This document shows, piece after piece, positions 49,821 through 57,567 of a DNA stretch of 64,000 nucleotides; the stretch's first letter is position 1; each line of letters starts with the position of its first letter. Source of the stretch: Nocardiopsis kunsanensis DSM 44524 (GTDB taxonomy: Bacteria; Actinomycetota; Actinomycetes; Streptosporangiales; Streptosporangiaceae); NCBI RefSeq assembly GCF_000340965.1, contig NZ_ANAY01000015.1, positions 62,001-126,000 on the forward strand, given 5' to 3'. Both the position numbers and the translations under genes were made by a program. The notes beneath the pieces were generated by a model. The model made no database searches and was not told the DNA's origin. It saw nothing but the letters and a program-made list of their open reading frames with translations.

Positions 49821-49852
49821 TGTAATCGTTTCCAATCATGTAATCGTTTTCA
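49821..49852. promoter_or_regulatory. Tandem cre-like LacI-family operators
   Basis: TGTAATCGTTTCCA (49821-49834) and TGTAATCGTTTTCA (49839-49852) start 18 bp apart and each fits the LacI/CcpA-type consensus TGNAANCGNTTNCA with its central CG. They lie about 70-100 bp upstream of the LacI-family gene at 49920 and probably mediate its own control and that of the ABC operon. Confidence 0.8.
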
Positions 49853-49919
49853 CGGTGTGCGGCCCCGATCTCTCCCCGCACCCGCCCCCACGAAGGCATC
49901 GGAGGAGGTGAACACGGAC

Positions 49920-50948
49920 GTGGTGAGCATCAAGGACGTCGCCGAGGCGGCGGGGCTGTCGGTTGCGACGGTCTCCCGTGCGCTCAACGGGCGGTCGGCG
50001 GTCAGCGACGAGGCCCGGGCCCGAGTCCTCTCGGCCGCCGAGTCGCTCGGATACCGGCCCAACGTCGTGGCGCGCTCCCTTCGCACCGACCGCACCGGCA
50101 CCATCGGGCTGGTCATCAGCGACGTCCTCAACCCCTACTTCACAGAACTCGCCAGGTCCGTGGAGGAGGAAGCACGAGCGCTCGGCTACAGCGTCATCAT
50201 CGGCAACGCGGACGAGCGCGCCGAGCTGGAGGCCCACCACGTGCGTTCCCTCCTGGAACGGCGTATCGACGGGCTGATCGTCTCCCCCGCGGACGGCCGC
50301 TCCCCTCTGACCCTGGACGCGGCCGACGGACCCACCCCTCTGGTCTTCGTCGACCGCTGGATCCCCGGCTGCGCGGCCCCGGTTGTGCGCGCGGACGGGC
50401 GCGGCGCGATCCGCGACCTGGTCGCCCACCTGTACGGCCTCGGGCACCGCCGGCTCGCCATCATCACCGGGCCTGCCGCCACGACCACCGGCAGGGAACG
50501 GGTGGAGGCCTTCCGCTCGGCACTGTCGGAGTTCGGGCTGTCGCTGCCGGAGTCCCACGTCGGGCGGGGCGACTTCCAGGCCGAGAGCGGGCGCCTGGCC
50601 ACCGAGCGCTTCCTGGACCTGCCCGAACGCCCCGACGCGGTCTTCGCCGCGGACAACCTCATGGCTCTGGGCGCGCTCGACGCGATCCGTGAACGCGGCC
50701 TGAGCGTGCCCGACGACATCGGCCTGGCCGCCTTCGACGACATCCCCTGGTTCCCGCACACCGCACCACCCATCACAGCGGTCTCCCAGCCCACCGCCGA
50801 ACTCGGGCGGGTGGCGGTACGGGCCCTGGCCGACCTCATCTCGGGAGGAACGGCCGGGTCGACCGTCCTTCCCGCACATCTCGTCGTCCGCCGCTCCTGC
50901 GGCGAGCCCGAAACGTCTGCCCCGACCGGAGGAGCCACACGTGAGTAG
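49920..50948 (+). CDS. LacI-family transcriptional repressor
   Basis: A 342-residue regulator. SIKDVAEAAGLSVATVSRALNGRSAVSDEARARVLSAAESLGYRPN is a complete LacI helix-turn-helix plus hinge (residues 3-50). The periplasmic-binding-protein-like effector domain follows (GLVISDVLNPYFTELARSVEEEARALGY). The GTG at 49920 has GGAGGAGG at 49901-49908; GTGs at 49908 and 49923 are alternatives. The C-terminus overlaps the ATPase start by 8 bp, so it heads the operon. The effector is probably the sugar imported by the downstream transporter. Confidence 0.93.
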   Translation: MVSIKDVAEAAGLSVATVSRALNGRSAVSDEARARVLSAAESLGYRPNVVARSLRTDRTGTIGLVISDVLNPYFTELARSVEEEARALGYSVIIGNADERAELEAHHVRSLLERRIDGLIVSPADGRSPLTLDAADGPTPLVFVDRWIPGCAAPVVRADGRGAIRDLVAHLYGLGHRRLAIITGPAATTTGRERVEAFRSALSEFGLSLPESHVGRGDFQAESGRLATERFLDLPERPDAVFAADNLMALGALDAIRERGLSVPDDIGLAAFDDIPWFPHTAPPITAVSQPTAELGRVAVRALADLISGGTAGSTVLPAHLVVRRSCGEPETSAPTGGATRE

Positions 50949-52470
50949 TCCGGACGAACTGCTACGCATCGAGGGCGTACGCAAGTCCTTCCCGGGCGTG
51001 GTCGCACTCGACGACGTCGACTTCGACCTGCGCCGCGGCGAGGTGCACGTCCTGCTCGGCGAGAACGGGGCCGGTAAGAGCACCTTGATCAAGGTGCTCT
51101 CCGGCGCTCACCGCCCCGACACGGGTCGGGTGCTCGTCGAGGGGCAGGAGGTCCAGATCCGTGACGCGCAGGACGCGGCGCGCCTGGGTATCGCCACGAT
51201 CTATCAGGAGTTCAATCTCGTCCCCGACGTGACGGTGGCCGAGAACATCTTCCTGGGCCGCCAACCGCGCAGGTTCGGGTTCATCGACACCAAGCGTATG
51301 GAGGCCGAGGCCGCGAAGCTCCTGGAGCGGGTCGGTGTCGACGTCTCCCCCAGCGCCCGGGTACGCGGCCTGGGCATCGCCCAGTTGCAGATGGTGGAGA
51401 TCGCCAAGGCACTGAGCCTGGACACGAAGATCCTCATCATGGACGAGCCCACCGCGGTCCTCACCACCGAGGAGGTCGACCGGCTCTTCGCCATCGCCCG
51501 CCGGCTGCGTGAGGAAGGCGTGGGTCTGGTCTTCATCACCCACCACCTGGAGGAGATCGCGGCTCTGGGCGACCGGGTCACGGTCCTGCGCGACGGGCGG
51601 TCGGTCGCTCACGTGGACGCCTCCGAGCCCGAGGACGAACTGGTGCGCCTCATGGTGGGCCGCAGCATCGACGAGCAGTACCCGCGTGAGCGGCCCGAGC
51701 CCGGGCAGATGCTCCTGCAGGTGCGCGGCCTGACCCGCAACGGTGTGTTCGAAGGCATCGACCTGGACGTGCGCGCCGGCGAGGTCGTCGGTCTGGCCGG
51801 TCTCGTGGGTGCGGGCCGCACCGAGGTCGTCCGTGCGGTCTTCGGCGCCGACCCCTACGACTCCGGCGGGGTCGAGGTCCTCGGCAAGAAGTTGCCCGGC
51901 AGCGACGTGGGCGCGGCTCTGAACGCCGGTCTGGGTCTGGTCCCCGAGGACCGCAAGGGCCAGGGTCTGGTCCTGGACGCGTCCGTGGAGGAGAACCTGG
52001 GGTTGGTCACGCTGGGCCCCACCAGCAAGGGCGGGTTCGTGAACCTGGCTTCGCAGCGCTCGTCGGCGGCGCGTGTGGCCGACGAACTCGCGATCCGGAT
52101 GGCCCACATCGGCCAGCACGTGCGCACGCTCTCCGGCGGCAACCAGCAGAAGGTCGTCATCGGCAAGTGGCTGTTGGCCGACTCCCGTGTGCTCGTCCTC
52201 GACGAGCCGACCCGCGGCGTCGACGCCGGCGCCAAGGTCGAGATCTACCGGCTCATCAACGAGCTGACCGCCTCCGGTCACGCGGTCCTGATGGTCTCCA
52301 GCGACTTGCCCGAGGTGCTGGGGATGAGTGACCGGATCCTCGTCATGGCCCAGGGCCGGGTCACCGGTGAGCTCTCCGCCGAGGAGGCCACCCAGGACTC
52401 GGTGATGTCGCTCGCGGTCGCCGCCAACCCCGGGCCCAACCCCGAAGAGAACGAAGTGGAGGGCCGGTAG
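50941..52470 (+). CDS. Sugar ABC transporter ATPase, RbsA-type tandem domains
   Basis: A 509-residue ATPase of a CUT2 (ribose/xylose type) importer with two ABC domains. The N-half Walker A is GENGAGKST and Walker B ILIMDEPTAVL. The C-half has a degenerate Walker A (GLVGAGRTE) but an intact signature LSGGNQQKV and Walker B VLVLDEPTRG. This asymmetry is normal for RbsA. GTG 50941 overlaps the LacI gene end. The permease-binding-protein fusion starts within its stop codon. Confidence 0.95.
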   Translation: MSSPDELLRIEGVRKSFPGVVALDDVDFDLRRGEVHVLLGENGAGKSTLIKVLSGAHRPDTGRVLVEGQEVQIRDAQDAARLGIATIYQEFNLVPDVTVAENIFLGRQPRRFGFIDTKRMEAEAAKLLERVGVDVSPSARVRGLGIAQLQMVEIAKALSLDTKILIMDEPTAVLTTEEVDRLFAIARRLREEGVGLVFITHHLEEIAALGDRVTVLRDGRSVAHVDASEPEDELVRLMVGRSIDEQYPRERPEPGQMLLQVRGLTRNGVFEGIDLDVRAGEVVGLAGLVGAGRTEVVRAVFGADPYDSGGVEVLGKKLPGSDVGAALNAGLGLVPEDRKGQGLVLDASVEENLGLVTLGPTSKGGFVNLASQRSSAARVADELAIRMAHIGQHVRTLSGGNQQKVVIGKWLLADSRVLVLDEPTRGVDAGAKVEIYRLINELTASGHAVLMVSSDLPEVLGMSDRILVMAQGRVTGELSAEEATQDSVMSLAVAANPGPNPEENEVEGR

Positions 52471-54419
52471 TGGCCACTGACACAGCAAAGAACGGCGGTC
52501 TCCGGCCCGCCGTGCGTCGTTTCCTGTTGGACAACGGAGCGCTGACCGCGCTGGCCCTCCTGGTCGTGGTCATGTCGCTGATGTCCGGTGACTTCCTGAC
52601 GGCGCAGAACCTCCTCAACATCGGGGTCCAGGCCGCCGTCATCGCGGTCCTGGCCTTCGGTGTCACCTTCGTCATCATCTCCGGTGGTATCGACCTGTCG
52701 GTGGGTTCGGTCGCGGCTCTGTCGGCGACGATGCTGGCCTGGTTGGCGACGGTGGAAGGGGTGCCCGTCTGGTTGGCCGTCCCCCTGGCCGCCGCCACGG
52801 GAACGGCGGCCGGCCTGGTCAGCGGTGCTCTGGTCGCCTACGGCAAGCTGCCCCCGTTCATCGCGACCCTGGCGATGCTCTCCATCGGCCGCGGCCTGTC
52901 CCTGGTGCTGTCCGAGGGCAGCCCCATCTCCCTTCCCGACTCCGTCTCCCACCTGGGCGACTCCGTGGGCGGCTGGCTGCCCGTCCCGGTGCTGATCATG
53001 GTCCTCATGGGCCTGATCACCGCCGTGATCCTGCGCCGGACCTTCGCCGGCCGTGCCATGTACGCGATCGGTGGCAACGAGGAGGCCGCGCGCCTGTCGG
53101 GAATCCGCGTCAAACGCCACAAGCTGGGTGTGTACGCGCTCTCGGGCCTGTTCGCGGCCGTGGCCGGTGTCATCCTGGCCTCCCGTCTGGCTTCCGCGCA
53201 GCCGCAGGCCGCACAGGGCTACGAGCTCGACGCGATCGCCGCCGTCGTCATCGGCGGCGCCAGCCTCGCCGGCGGTGTCGGGACCGCATCGGGCACGCTC
53301 ATCGGTGCACTCATCCTCGCGGTGCTGCGCAACGGCCTGAACCTGCTCTCGGTCTCGGCGTTCTGGCAGCAGGTCGTCATCGGTGTGGTCATCGCGCTGG
53401 CGGTGCTGTTCGACACCGTGCGCCGCCGTTCCGGTTCGGGTGGTTCGGGCTCCGGCGGGGGCGCCGGAGCCGTCGGCGGACCCGGCGGCCGCGGCAAGCG
53501 TATCGCCGTCCTCGGTGCCGCAGCCGCGGTCACGGCGCTCGTGGTGGGTGTGCTGTCCTTCCTGCCCCCCGACTCCTCCTCCGACAAGCCCCGGTTGGGT
53601 ATGTCGATCTCGACGCTGAACAACCCGTTCTTCCTGCAGATGCGGGACGGCGCCGAGGCAGAGGCCGAGGAGGCGGGCGTGGACCTGGTGATCACCGATG
53701 CCCAGGACGACCCCTCTCAGCAGGCCAACCAGATCCAGAACTTCGTGAGTACCGGGGTGGACACGATGGTGATCAACCCGGTCGACTCCGACGCGGCGGG
53801 GCCACCGGTGCGCCGGGCCAACGACGCCGGCATCCCGGTGGTCGCCGCCGACCGTGCGATCAACGACGCGGAGTCCGAGGCGCTCGTGACCTCGGACAAC
53901 GTCGAGGGCGGGCGTCTGGCCGCCCAGGTCCTGGCCGAGGAGATCGGTGAGGAGGGCCGGATCGTGGTGCTGCAGGGCACCCCGGGCGCCTCCGCGAGCC
54001 GTGAGCGCGGTCAGGGCTTCAGCGAGGGCATCGCCGAGTACGGCGACATCGAGGTCGTCGCCGAGCAGCCCGCCGACTTCGACCGCACCCGCGGCCTGGA
54101 CGTGATGACCAACATGCTCCAGGGCAACGACGGCATCGACGCCGTCTTCGCCGAGAACGACGAGATGGCGCTGGGCGCGGCCGCCGCGCTGGACGACAGC
54201 GGCGAGGACGCGGCGGTGATCGGTTTCGACGGGACCCCGGAGGGCTTCGAGGCGGTCGAGGAGGGCATCCTGCACTCGACCATCGCCCAGCAGCCCGCCG
54301 AGCTCGGACGCGTCGCGGTGCGCAACGCCGTCGACGCCGCGCGCGGCGAGGGCCTGGAGGAGGACGTGCGCGTCCCGGTGGAGATCGTCACCGAGGACAA
54401 CGTCGACGACTTCTCCTGA
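52470..54419 (+). CDS. Fused CUT2 sugar permease and substrate-binding protein (RbsC-RbsB)
   Basis: A 649-residue protein joining two normally separate subunits. Residues about 1-320 are an RbsC-type permease (FGVTFVIISGGIDLSVGSVAAL, MYAIGGNEEAARLSGI, IGGASLAGGVGTASGTLIGALIL). A Gly/Ser-rich linker at about 322-345 and one more helix (VLGAAAAVTALVVGVLSFL) follow. Residues about 375-649 are an RbsB-type binding domain (LGMSISTLNNPFFLQMRDG, FAENDEMALGAAAAL, VIGFDGTP). No signal peptide or lipobox precedes the binding domain, so the extra helix should carry it to the outside, tethered to the permease. GTG 52470 overlaps the ATPase TAG by one base. No other binding protein is in the operon. Confidence 0.92.
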   Translation: MATDTAKNGGLRPAVRRFLLDNGALTALALLVVVMSLMSGDFLTAQNLLNIGVQAAVIAVLAFGVTFVIISGGIDLSVGSVAALSATMLAWLATVEGVPVWLAVPLAAATGTAAGLVSGALVAYGKLPPFIATLAMLSIGRGLSLVLSEGSPISLPDSVSHLGDSVGGWLPVPVLIMVLMGLITAVILRRTFAGRAMYAIGGNEEAARLSGIRVKRHKLGVYALSGLFAAVAGVILASRLASAQPQAAQGYELDAIAAVVIGGASLAGGVGTASGTLIGALILAVLRNGLNLLSVSAFWQQVVIGVVIALAVLFDTVRRRSGSGGSGSGGGAGAVGGPGGRGKRIAVLGAAAAVTALVVGVLSFLPPDSSSDKPRLGMSISTLNNPFFLQMRDGAEAEAEEAGVDLVITDAQDDPSQQANQIQNFVSTGVDTMVINPVDSDAAGPPVRRANDAGIPVVAADRAINDAESEALVTSDNVEGGRLAAQVLAEEIGEEGRIVVLQGTPGASASRERGQGFSEGIAEYGDIEVVAEQPADFDRTRGLDVMTNMLQGNDGIDAVFAENDEMALGAAAALDDSGEDAAVIGFDGTPEGFEAVEEGILHSTIAQQPAELGRVAVRNAVDAARGEGLEEDVRVPVEIVTEDNVDDFS

Positions 54420-54427
54420 TGCCCGCG

Positions 54428-54472
54428 CGTGTGCCCGGTCGTCGGCCCCTCGGGGCCGCGGCCGGGCACACG
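54428..54472 (+). terminator. Strong hairpin terminator after ABC operon
   Basis: CGTGTGCCCGG (54428-54438) pairs perfectly with CCGGGCACACG (54462-54472), and an inner CGGCCCC/GGGGCCG (54443-54449 and 54452-54458) extends it. Begins 9 bp after the fusion gene's stop. Confidence 0.85.
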
Positions 54473-54569
54473 TGTGTCAGGGGCGTGGCGGCCGCGAAAG
54501 CGGCTGGGGCCGTGTCCGGCCGAGGCGGTCCACGGTCCGTGGCGGGACTTCGCGGCGCGCAGGCCGTGG

Positions 54570-55097
54570 TCAGGGGGTGTCGCCGGCGGCGGCCAGGATC
54601 ACCAGCAGGGGCACCACACGTTCGGGCGGGATGGAGTAATGGCCGCGCCGCGTGGGGGCCAACCATCCGGCCGAGGTGAGCTGGTTGACGTGGTGGTAGA
54701 TCTGCCCGGTCGTACCGAAACCGGGGCGTTCGGCGAGCTCGGCGACGGTGCTGGCGCCGTTCCAGATCTCGTGCAGCAGGTTGAGGCGCACGCTGTTGCC
54801 CAGGGCGTCGATGCGCGGGGCCAGTCGGGACCAGTCGGATTCGTCGAGGCGTTCGAGAGGGTGCCCGTGCTGCCACTCCAGCGGTTCCTCGTCCGCGTTG
54901 CGGCGCACGCTGCCCGCGTAGAGGACACCGCCGAGCCCCTGGACGCGGCGGCGCAGCTCGTTGACCGCGAAGAAGGTGTCGTCGGTGGATCCGGGTGCGG
55001 CCCCGGGGCGGGGCGGGCCGGGCCGGTCACCTCCCTCCAGGGCGGCGACGCGGGCCTCCAGATCGGCCAGGCGCTGTTCGGTCTTGTCCTCTGCCAC
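54570..55097 (-). CDS. ArsR-like winged-helix transcriptional regulator
   Basis: A 175-residue protein. N-terminal residues about 3-22 have a short coiled-coil-like stretch (TEQRLADLEARVAALEGG). A winged helix-turn-helix lies at about 108-170 (NSVRLNLLHEIWNGASTVAELAERPGFGTTGQIYHHVNQLTSAGWL). GTG 55097 is preceded by GGTGGGG. Divergent from the DUF7144-like membrane protein; the palindrome TTACGTAA in between may be its site. Effector unknown. Confidence 0.82.
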   Translation of the reverse strand: MAEDKTEQRLADLEARVAALEGGDRPGPPRPGAAPGSTDDTFFAVNELRRRVQGLGGVLYAGSVRRNADEEPLEWQHGHPLERLDESDWSRLAPRIDALGNSVRLNLLHEIWNGASTVAELAERPGFGTTGQIYHHVNQLTSAGWLAPTRRGHYSIPPERVVPLLVILAAAGDTP

Positions 55098-55122
55098 GCA
55101 CCCCACCTTAACGGTGACGCGG

Positions 55123-55130
55123 TTACGTAA
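55123..55130. promoter_or_regulatory. Palindrome TTACGTAA upstream of ArsR-like gene
   Basis: A perfect 8-bp palindrome 26 bp upstream of the ArsR-like start, in an AT-richer patch. Plausible autoregulatory site, but short enough to occur by chance. Confidence 0.35.
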
Positions 55131-55319
55131 TCCCCGGGAAGCACGGTGGGACCGGACTTCCCGCTCGATGTTCCCGACTTTGCCCGATCCAGGACGAACA
55201 CGTGGACGCCAATGACCTTCCCTCGCCGATGATGAGGGGGCGGCGTGCGGAACGGCGCACCCGACCGTGACACCCGAAGGGCGCTCTCCGGCCGGACAGC
55301 GCCCGGTGAGGAGCACGAC

Positions 55320-55823
55320 ATGCGCTACGAGGCCGCCAACGGTTGGCAGTTCTTCGTCGCGACACTGCTGGTCGTCATCGGATGCGTCAACATCATCCAG
55401 GGACTGGTGGCCTGGTTCGTTCCCGACTTCTACTTCGCCTCCGCCAGCGAGATGCTCGTACTCGAATACGAGTCCTGGGGTGTACTCCTCGGGCTGTGGG
55501 GCGTGGTCCTGGTCGCGTCCGGGCTGTCCGTGCTCTCGGGCAGCCCGTGGGCACGGTTCCTCGCCATCGTGCTGGCCTCGCTCAACGCGCTCGCCCAGCT
55601 CGCGTTCGCGTTGGCCATGCCCCTGTGGGCGATGGTGGCGATCGCGATCGACGTGGTGGTCATCTACGGGCTCACCGCCGGTTGGCCGCGTGTCGACGGC
55701 TACGAGGACGAGAAGGGCGAGCGCGAGGCCGTCTACCGCAGCGGGTACCGGGCCGCCCAGTCCTCACCCCCGCCCGTGCGTTCACCCGAGGAGCCCGGCG
55801 GGCACGGGCAGCACACGCGCTGA
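55320..55823 (+). CDS. DUF7144-like four-helix membrane protein
   Basis: A 167-residue protein with four predicted membrane helices (from WQFFVATLLVVIGCVNIIQGLVAWF to MVAIAIDVVVIYGLTAGW) and a charged, Pro-rich cytoplasmic tail. It resembles a common actinobacterial family of unknown function (DUF7144); that assignment is from memory of the helix pattern. ATG 55320 has GAGGAG upstream. Divergent from the ArsR-like regulator. Confidence 0.8.
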   Translation: MRYEAANGWQFFVATLLVVIGCVNIIQGLVAWFVPDFYFASASEMLVLEYESWGVLLGLWGVVLVASGLSVLSGSPWARFLAIVLASLNALAQLAFALAMPLWAMVAIAIDVVVIYGLTAGWPRVDGYEDEKGEREAVYRSGYRAAQSSPPPVRSPEEPGGHGQHTR

Positions 55824-55852
55824 CCCGCACCCCGTCCGGGCCCGCACGTCCC

Positions 55853-55898
55853 ACGACCTCCCGTCACGACCGGCTCCACTGCCGGGACGGGAGGTCGT
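55853..55898. terminator. Bidirectional hairpin terminator
   Basis: A perfect 13-bp stem ACGACCTCCCGTC/GACGGGAGGTCGT (55853-55865 and 55886-55898) with a 20-nt loop lies between the convergent DUF7144-like and MpaB-like genes. Confidence 0.82.
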
Positions 55899-55956
55899 TC
55901 CTGCGCGGAGAGCCGTGCGGCACCTGCTGCACGGGGGGCGGGGTACCTGTCCCGGC

Positions 55957-56808
55957 TCACCGGTTCCCGTTCTGCTGCCGCCGGCCGACGGCGGCCAGCG
56001 CACGTGTGTGGGCGCGCCGCAACGGTGGCGGGGTGAGGGCGGACGCTGCACGCACGGCGGCGGCGAGCCGGCGCAGGGAGCGTTCCTGCCGCGGCCCCCA
56101 GTGCAGACCGAAACGTTCCCGCAGCACCGGCGGCAGACTCCCCACCGTGACCAGCAGGACGGGACGCGACAGCAGTGTCCCCACCGGTTCCCACAGGGCG
56201 CGCGGGATCCGGGTGGAGGGAGAGGCCGGGTGCGCCAGGACCCACACGACGTCGTCCACCGCCCGGTTGTGTTCGAGCCGGTCGTGCACCATCGCGTCGT
56301 AGTAGCGGAGGAAGGACTCCCAGTCGGGCGGAAGATGGTGTTCGGCCAGCCCCCACACCCGCCCGACCTCGCGCAGGCCCGTGTAGTAGGCGTCCAGTTC
56401 GGCGCGTTCCAGGCCGGGGCCGAAGAGGCGGTGGGCGTCGACGGGGCCCTTGACCAAGGTGGCGTGCACCCAGTGGTAGGCCTCGGGGTGGAGCGCGTGG
56501 TAACGGCGGCCGTCCTCGTCCACACCCTTGATGGTGGTGTGTTCGCCGCGCACACGCGTGGCCTCGGCCACCGCGGTCTCCTGGCCCCCGTAGACCACGG
56601 TGCTCAGTGAGACCAGGGTGCGCCACAGTCTCCGCCAGGGGTGTTTCCGGAACTCGCTGTGCTCGAGCACGCCGGCGCCCACGACCGGGTGGGCGACCTG
56701 GAGCAGGAGCAGTTGCGGTCCCATCAACAGGGACCGTACGTCGCCGAACCTGCGCCAGGCCGCCTCGCCGGGTCGCGGCGCCCTCACAGGTGCGGGTGTG
56801 TCGGTCAT
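55957..56808 (-). CDS. MpaB-like oxygenase (DUF2236, heme-binding fold)
   Basis: A 283-residue cytoplasmic protein of the DUF2236/latex-clearing-protein and MpaB group, in which relatives bind heme and oxidise polyisoprene or carry out oxidative cleavage. Family segments seen: LLLLQVAHPVVGAGVLEHSEFRKHPWRRLWRT, EHTTIKGVDEDGRRYHALHPEAYHWVHATL, and YYTGLREVGRVWGL. The conserved His residues of HPEAYHWVHA fit this family. ATG 56808 has GAGAGGGG upstream. It follows the AhpD-like gene on the same strand, separated by a terminator hairpin, so it is probably transcribed independently. Substrate unknown. Confidence 0.85.
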   Translation of the reverse strand: MTDTPAPVRAPRPGEAAWRRFGDVRSLLMGPQLLLLQVAHPVVGAGVLEHSEFRKHPWRRLWRTLVSLSTVVYGGQETAVAEATRVRGEHTTIKGVDEDGRRYHALHPEAYHWVHATLVKGPVDAHRLFGPGLERAELDAYYTGLREVGRVWGLAEHHLPPDWESFLRYYDAMVHDRLEHNRAVDDVVWVLAHPASPSTRIPRALWEPVGTLLSRPVLLVTVGSLPPVLRERFGLHWGPRQERSLRRLAAAVRAASALTPPPLRRAHTRALAAVGRRQQNGNR

Positions 56809-56915
56809 TTTTCCCCTCTCCGTGGGCGGGTGGGGCCCGGGTCCCATCTTGACGGGGACGGAGGATCCCCGAACGCAGGGGGCGCGGCTCAGGTGGTGCC
56901 GGGGTGTGGACAGCA

Positions 56916-56960
56916 CCGGCCACGGCGGCGGCCACCGGAGAGTGCCGCCGCCGTGGCCGG
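56916..56960 (-). terminator. 16-bp hairpin terminator after AhpD-like gene
   Basis: CCGGCCACGGCGGCGG (56916-56931) pairs perfectly with CCGCCGCCGTGGCCGG (56945-56960) around a 13-nt loop, 10 bp beyond the stop of the AhpD-like gene on its transcript. Confidence 0.82.
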
Positions 56961-56970
56961 AGAGCAGGGG

Positions 56971-57417
56971 TCAGCGGCGCTTGGGCCGGAGTTCGCTGGT
57001 GACCGCGAGCCGGTTGTAGAGGTTCATCATCGAGATCGCCGCCGTGAGCGCCGCGATCTGCTGGTCGTCGAAGTGTTCGGCGGCCTGCTCGTAGACCTCG
57101 TCGGAGACCCCTCGGTCACCCAGGTCGGTGACCTCGTCGGTCAGCGCCAGGGCCGCGCGCTCGGCACCGGTGAAGAGGTCGCCGGCCTCGTGCCAGGTGG
57201 AGACCTGGAAGAGGCGCTGCTGGCTCTCGCCCTCCTTCAGGGCCTTCTGGGTGTGCAGGTCGACGCAGTAAGCGCACCCGTTGACCATGGAGGAACGCAG
57301 TTTCACCAGTTCCAGGAGGCCGATCTCGAGGTGGCCGCCGATGATCTGGTCGATCTCGTCGAGTTTCTTGTACACGTCGGGCAGCTGTTTGGCCCAGACC
57401 ACACGTTTTCCGTCCAC
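56971..57417 (-). CDS. Carboxymuconolactone decarboxylase/AhpD-like alkylhydroperoxidase
   Basis: A 148-residue all-helical protein. The redox-active motif is NGCAYCVDLHTQKAL, with the Cys-x2-Cys and downstream His of AhpD-type peroxidases; a proton-relay Glu lies upstream in LLELVKLRSSMV. It probably reduces peroxides or acts as a related core domain. GTG 57417 has GAGGAGG 6 bases upstream. Located upstream of the MpaB-like gene with a hairpin between. Confidence 0.9.
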   Translation of the reverse strand: MDGKRVVWAKQLPDVYKKLDEIDQIIGGHLEIGLLELVKLRSSMVNGCAYCVDLHTQKALKEGESQQRLFQVSTWHEAGDLFTGAERAALALTDEVTDLGDRGVSDEVYEQAAEHFDDQQIAALTAAISMMNLYNRLAVTSELRPKRR

Positions 57418-57567
57418 GGAAACCTCCTCGAAAAGACCGCGGCCGCGGCCGTGACCCGGCCGGGCCGGGTTGGGACCCGTTGCGGCAACGCTAGCAACCG
57501 GCCGGCCCACTGCTAGGTTGGACCACTACGCCCCCTATTTCCTGCGTCCTGGAAACGGAAGACCCCT

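Noticed and set aside
52278-54275. 665-codon open frame antisense to the permease-SBP fusion
   Set aside because: Asp/Gly/His-rich shadow without recognisable domains; the plus-strand fusion is complete.
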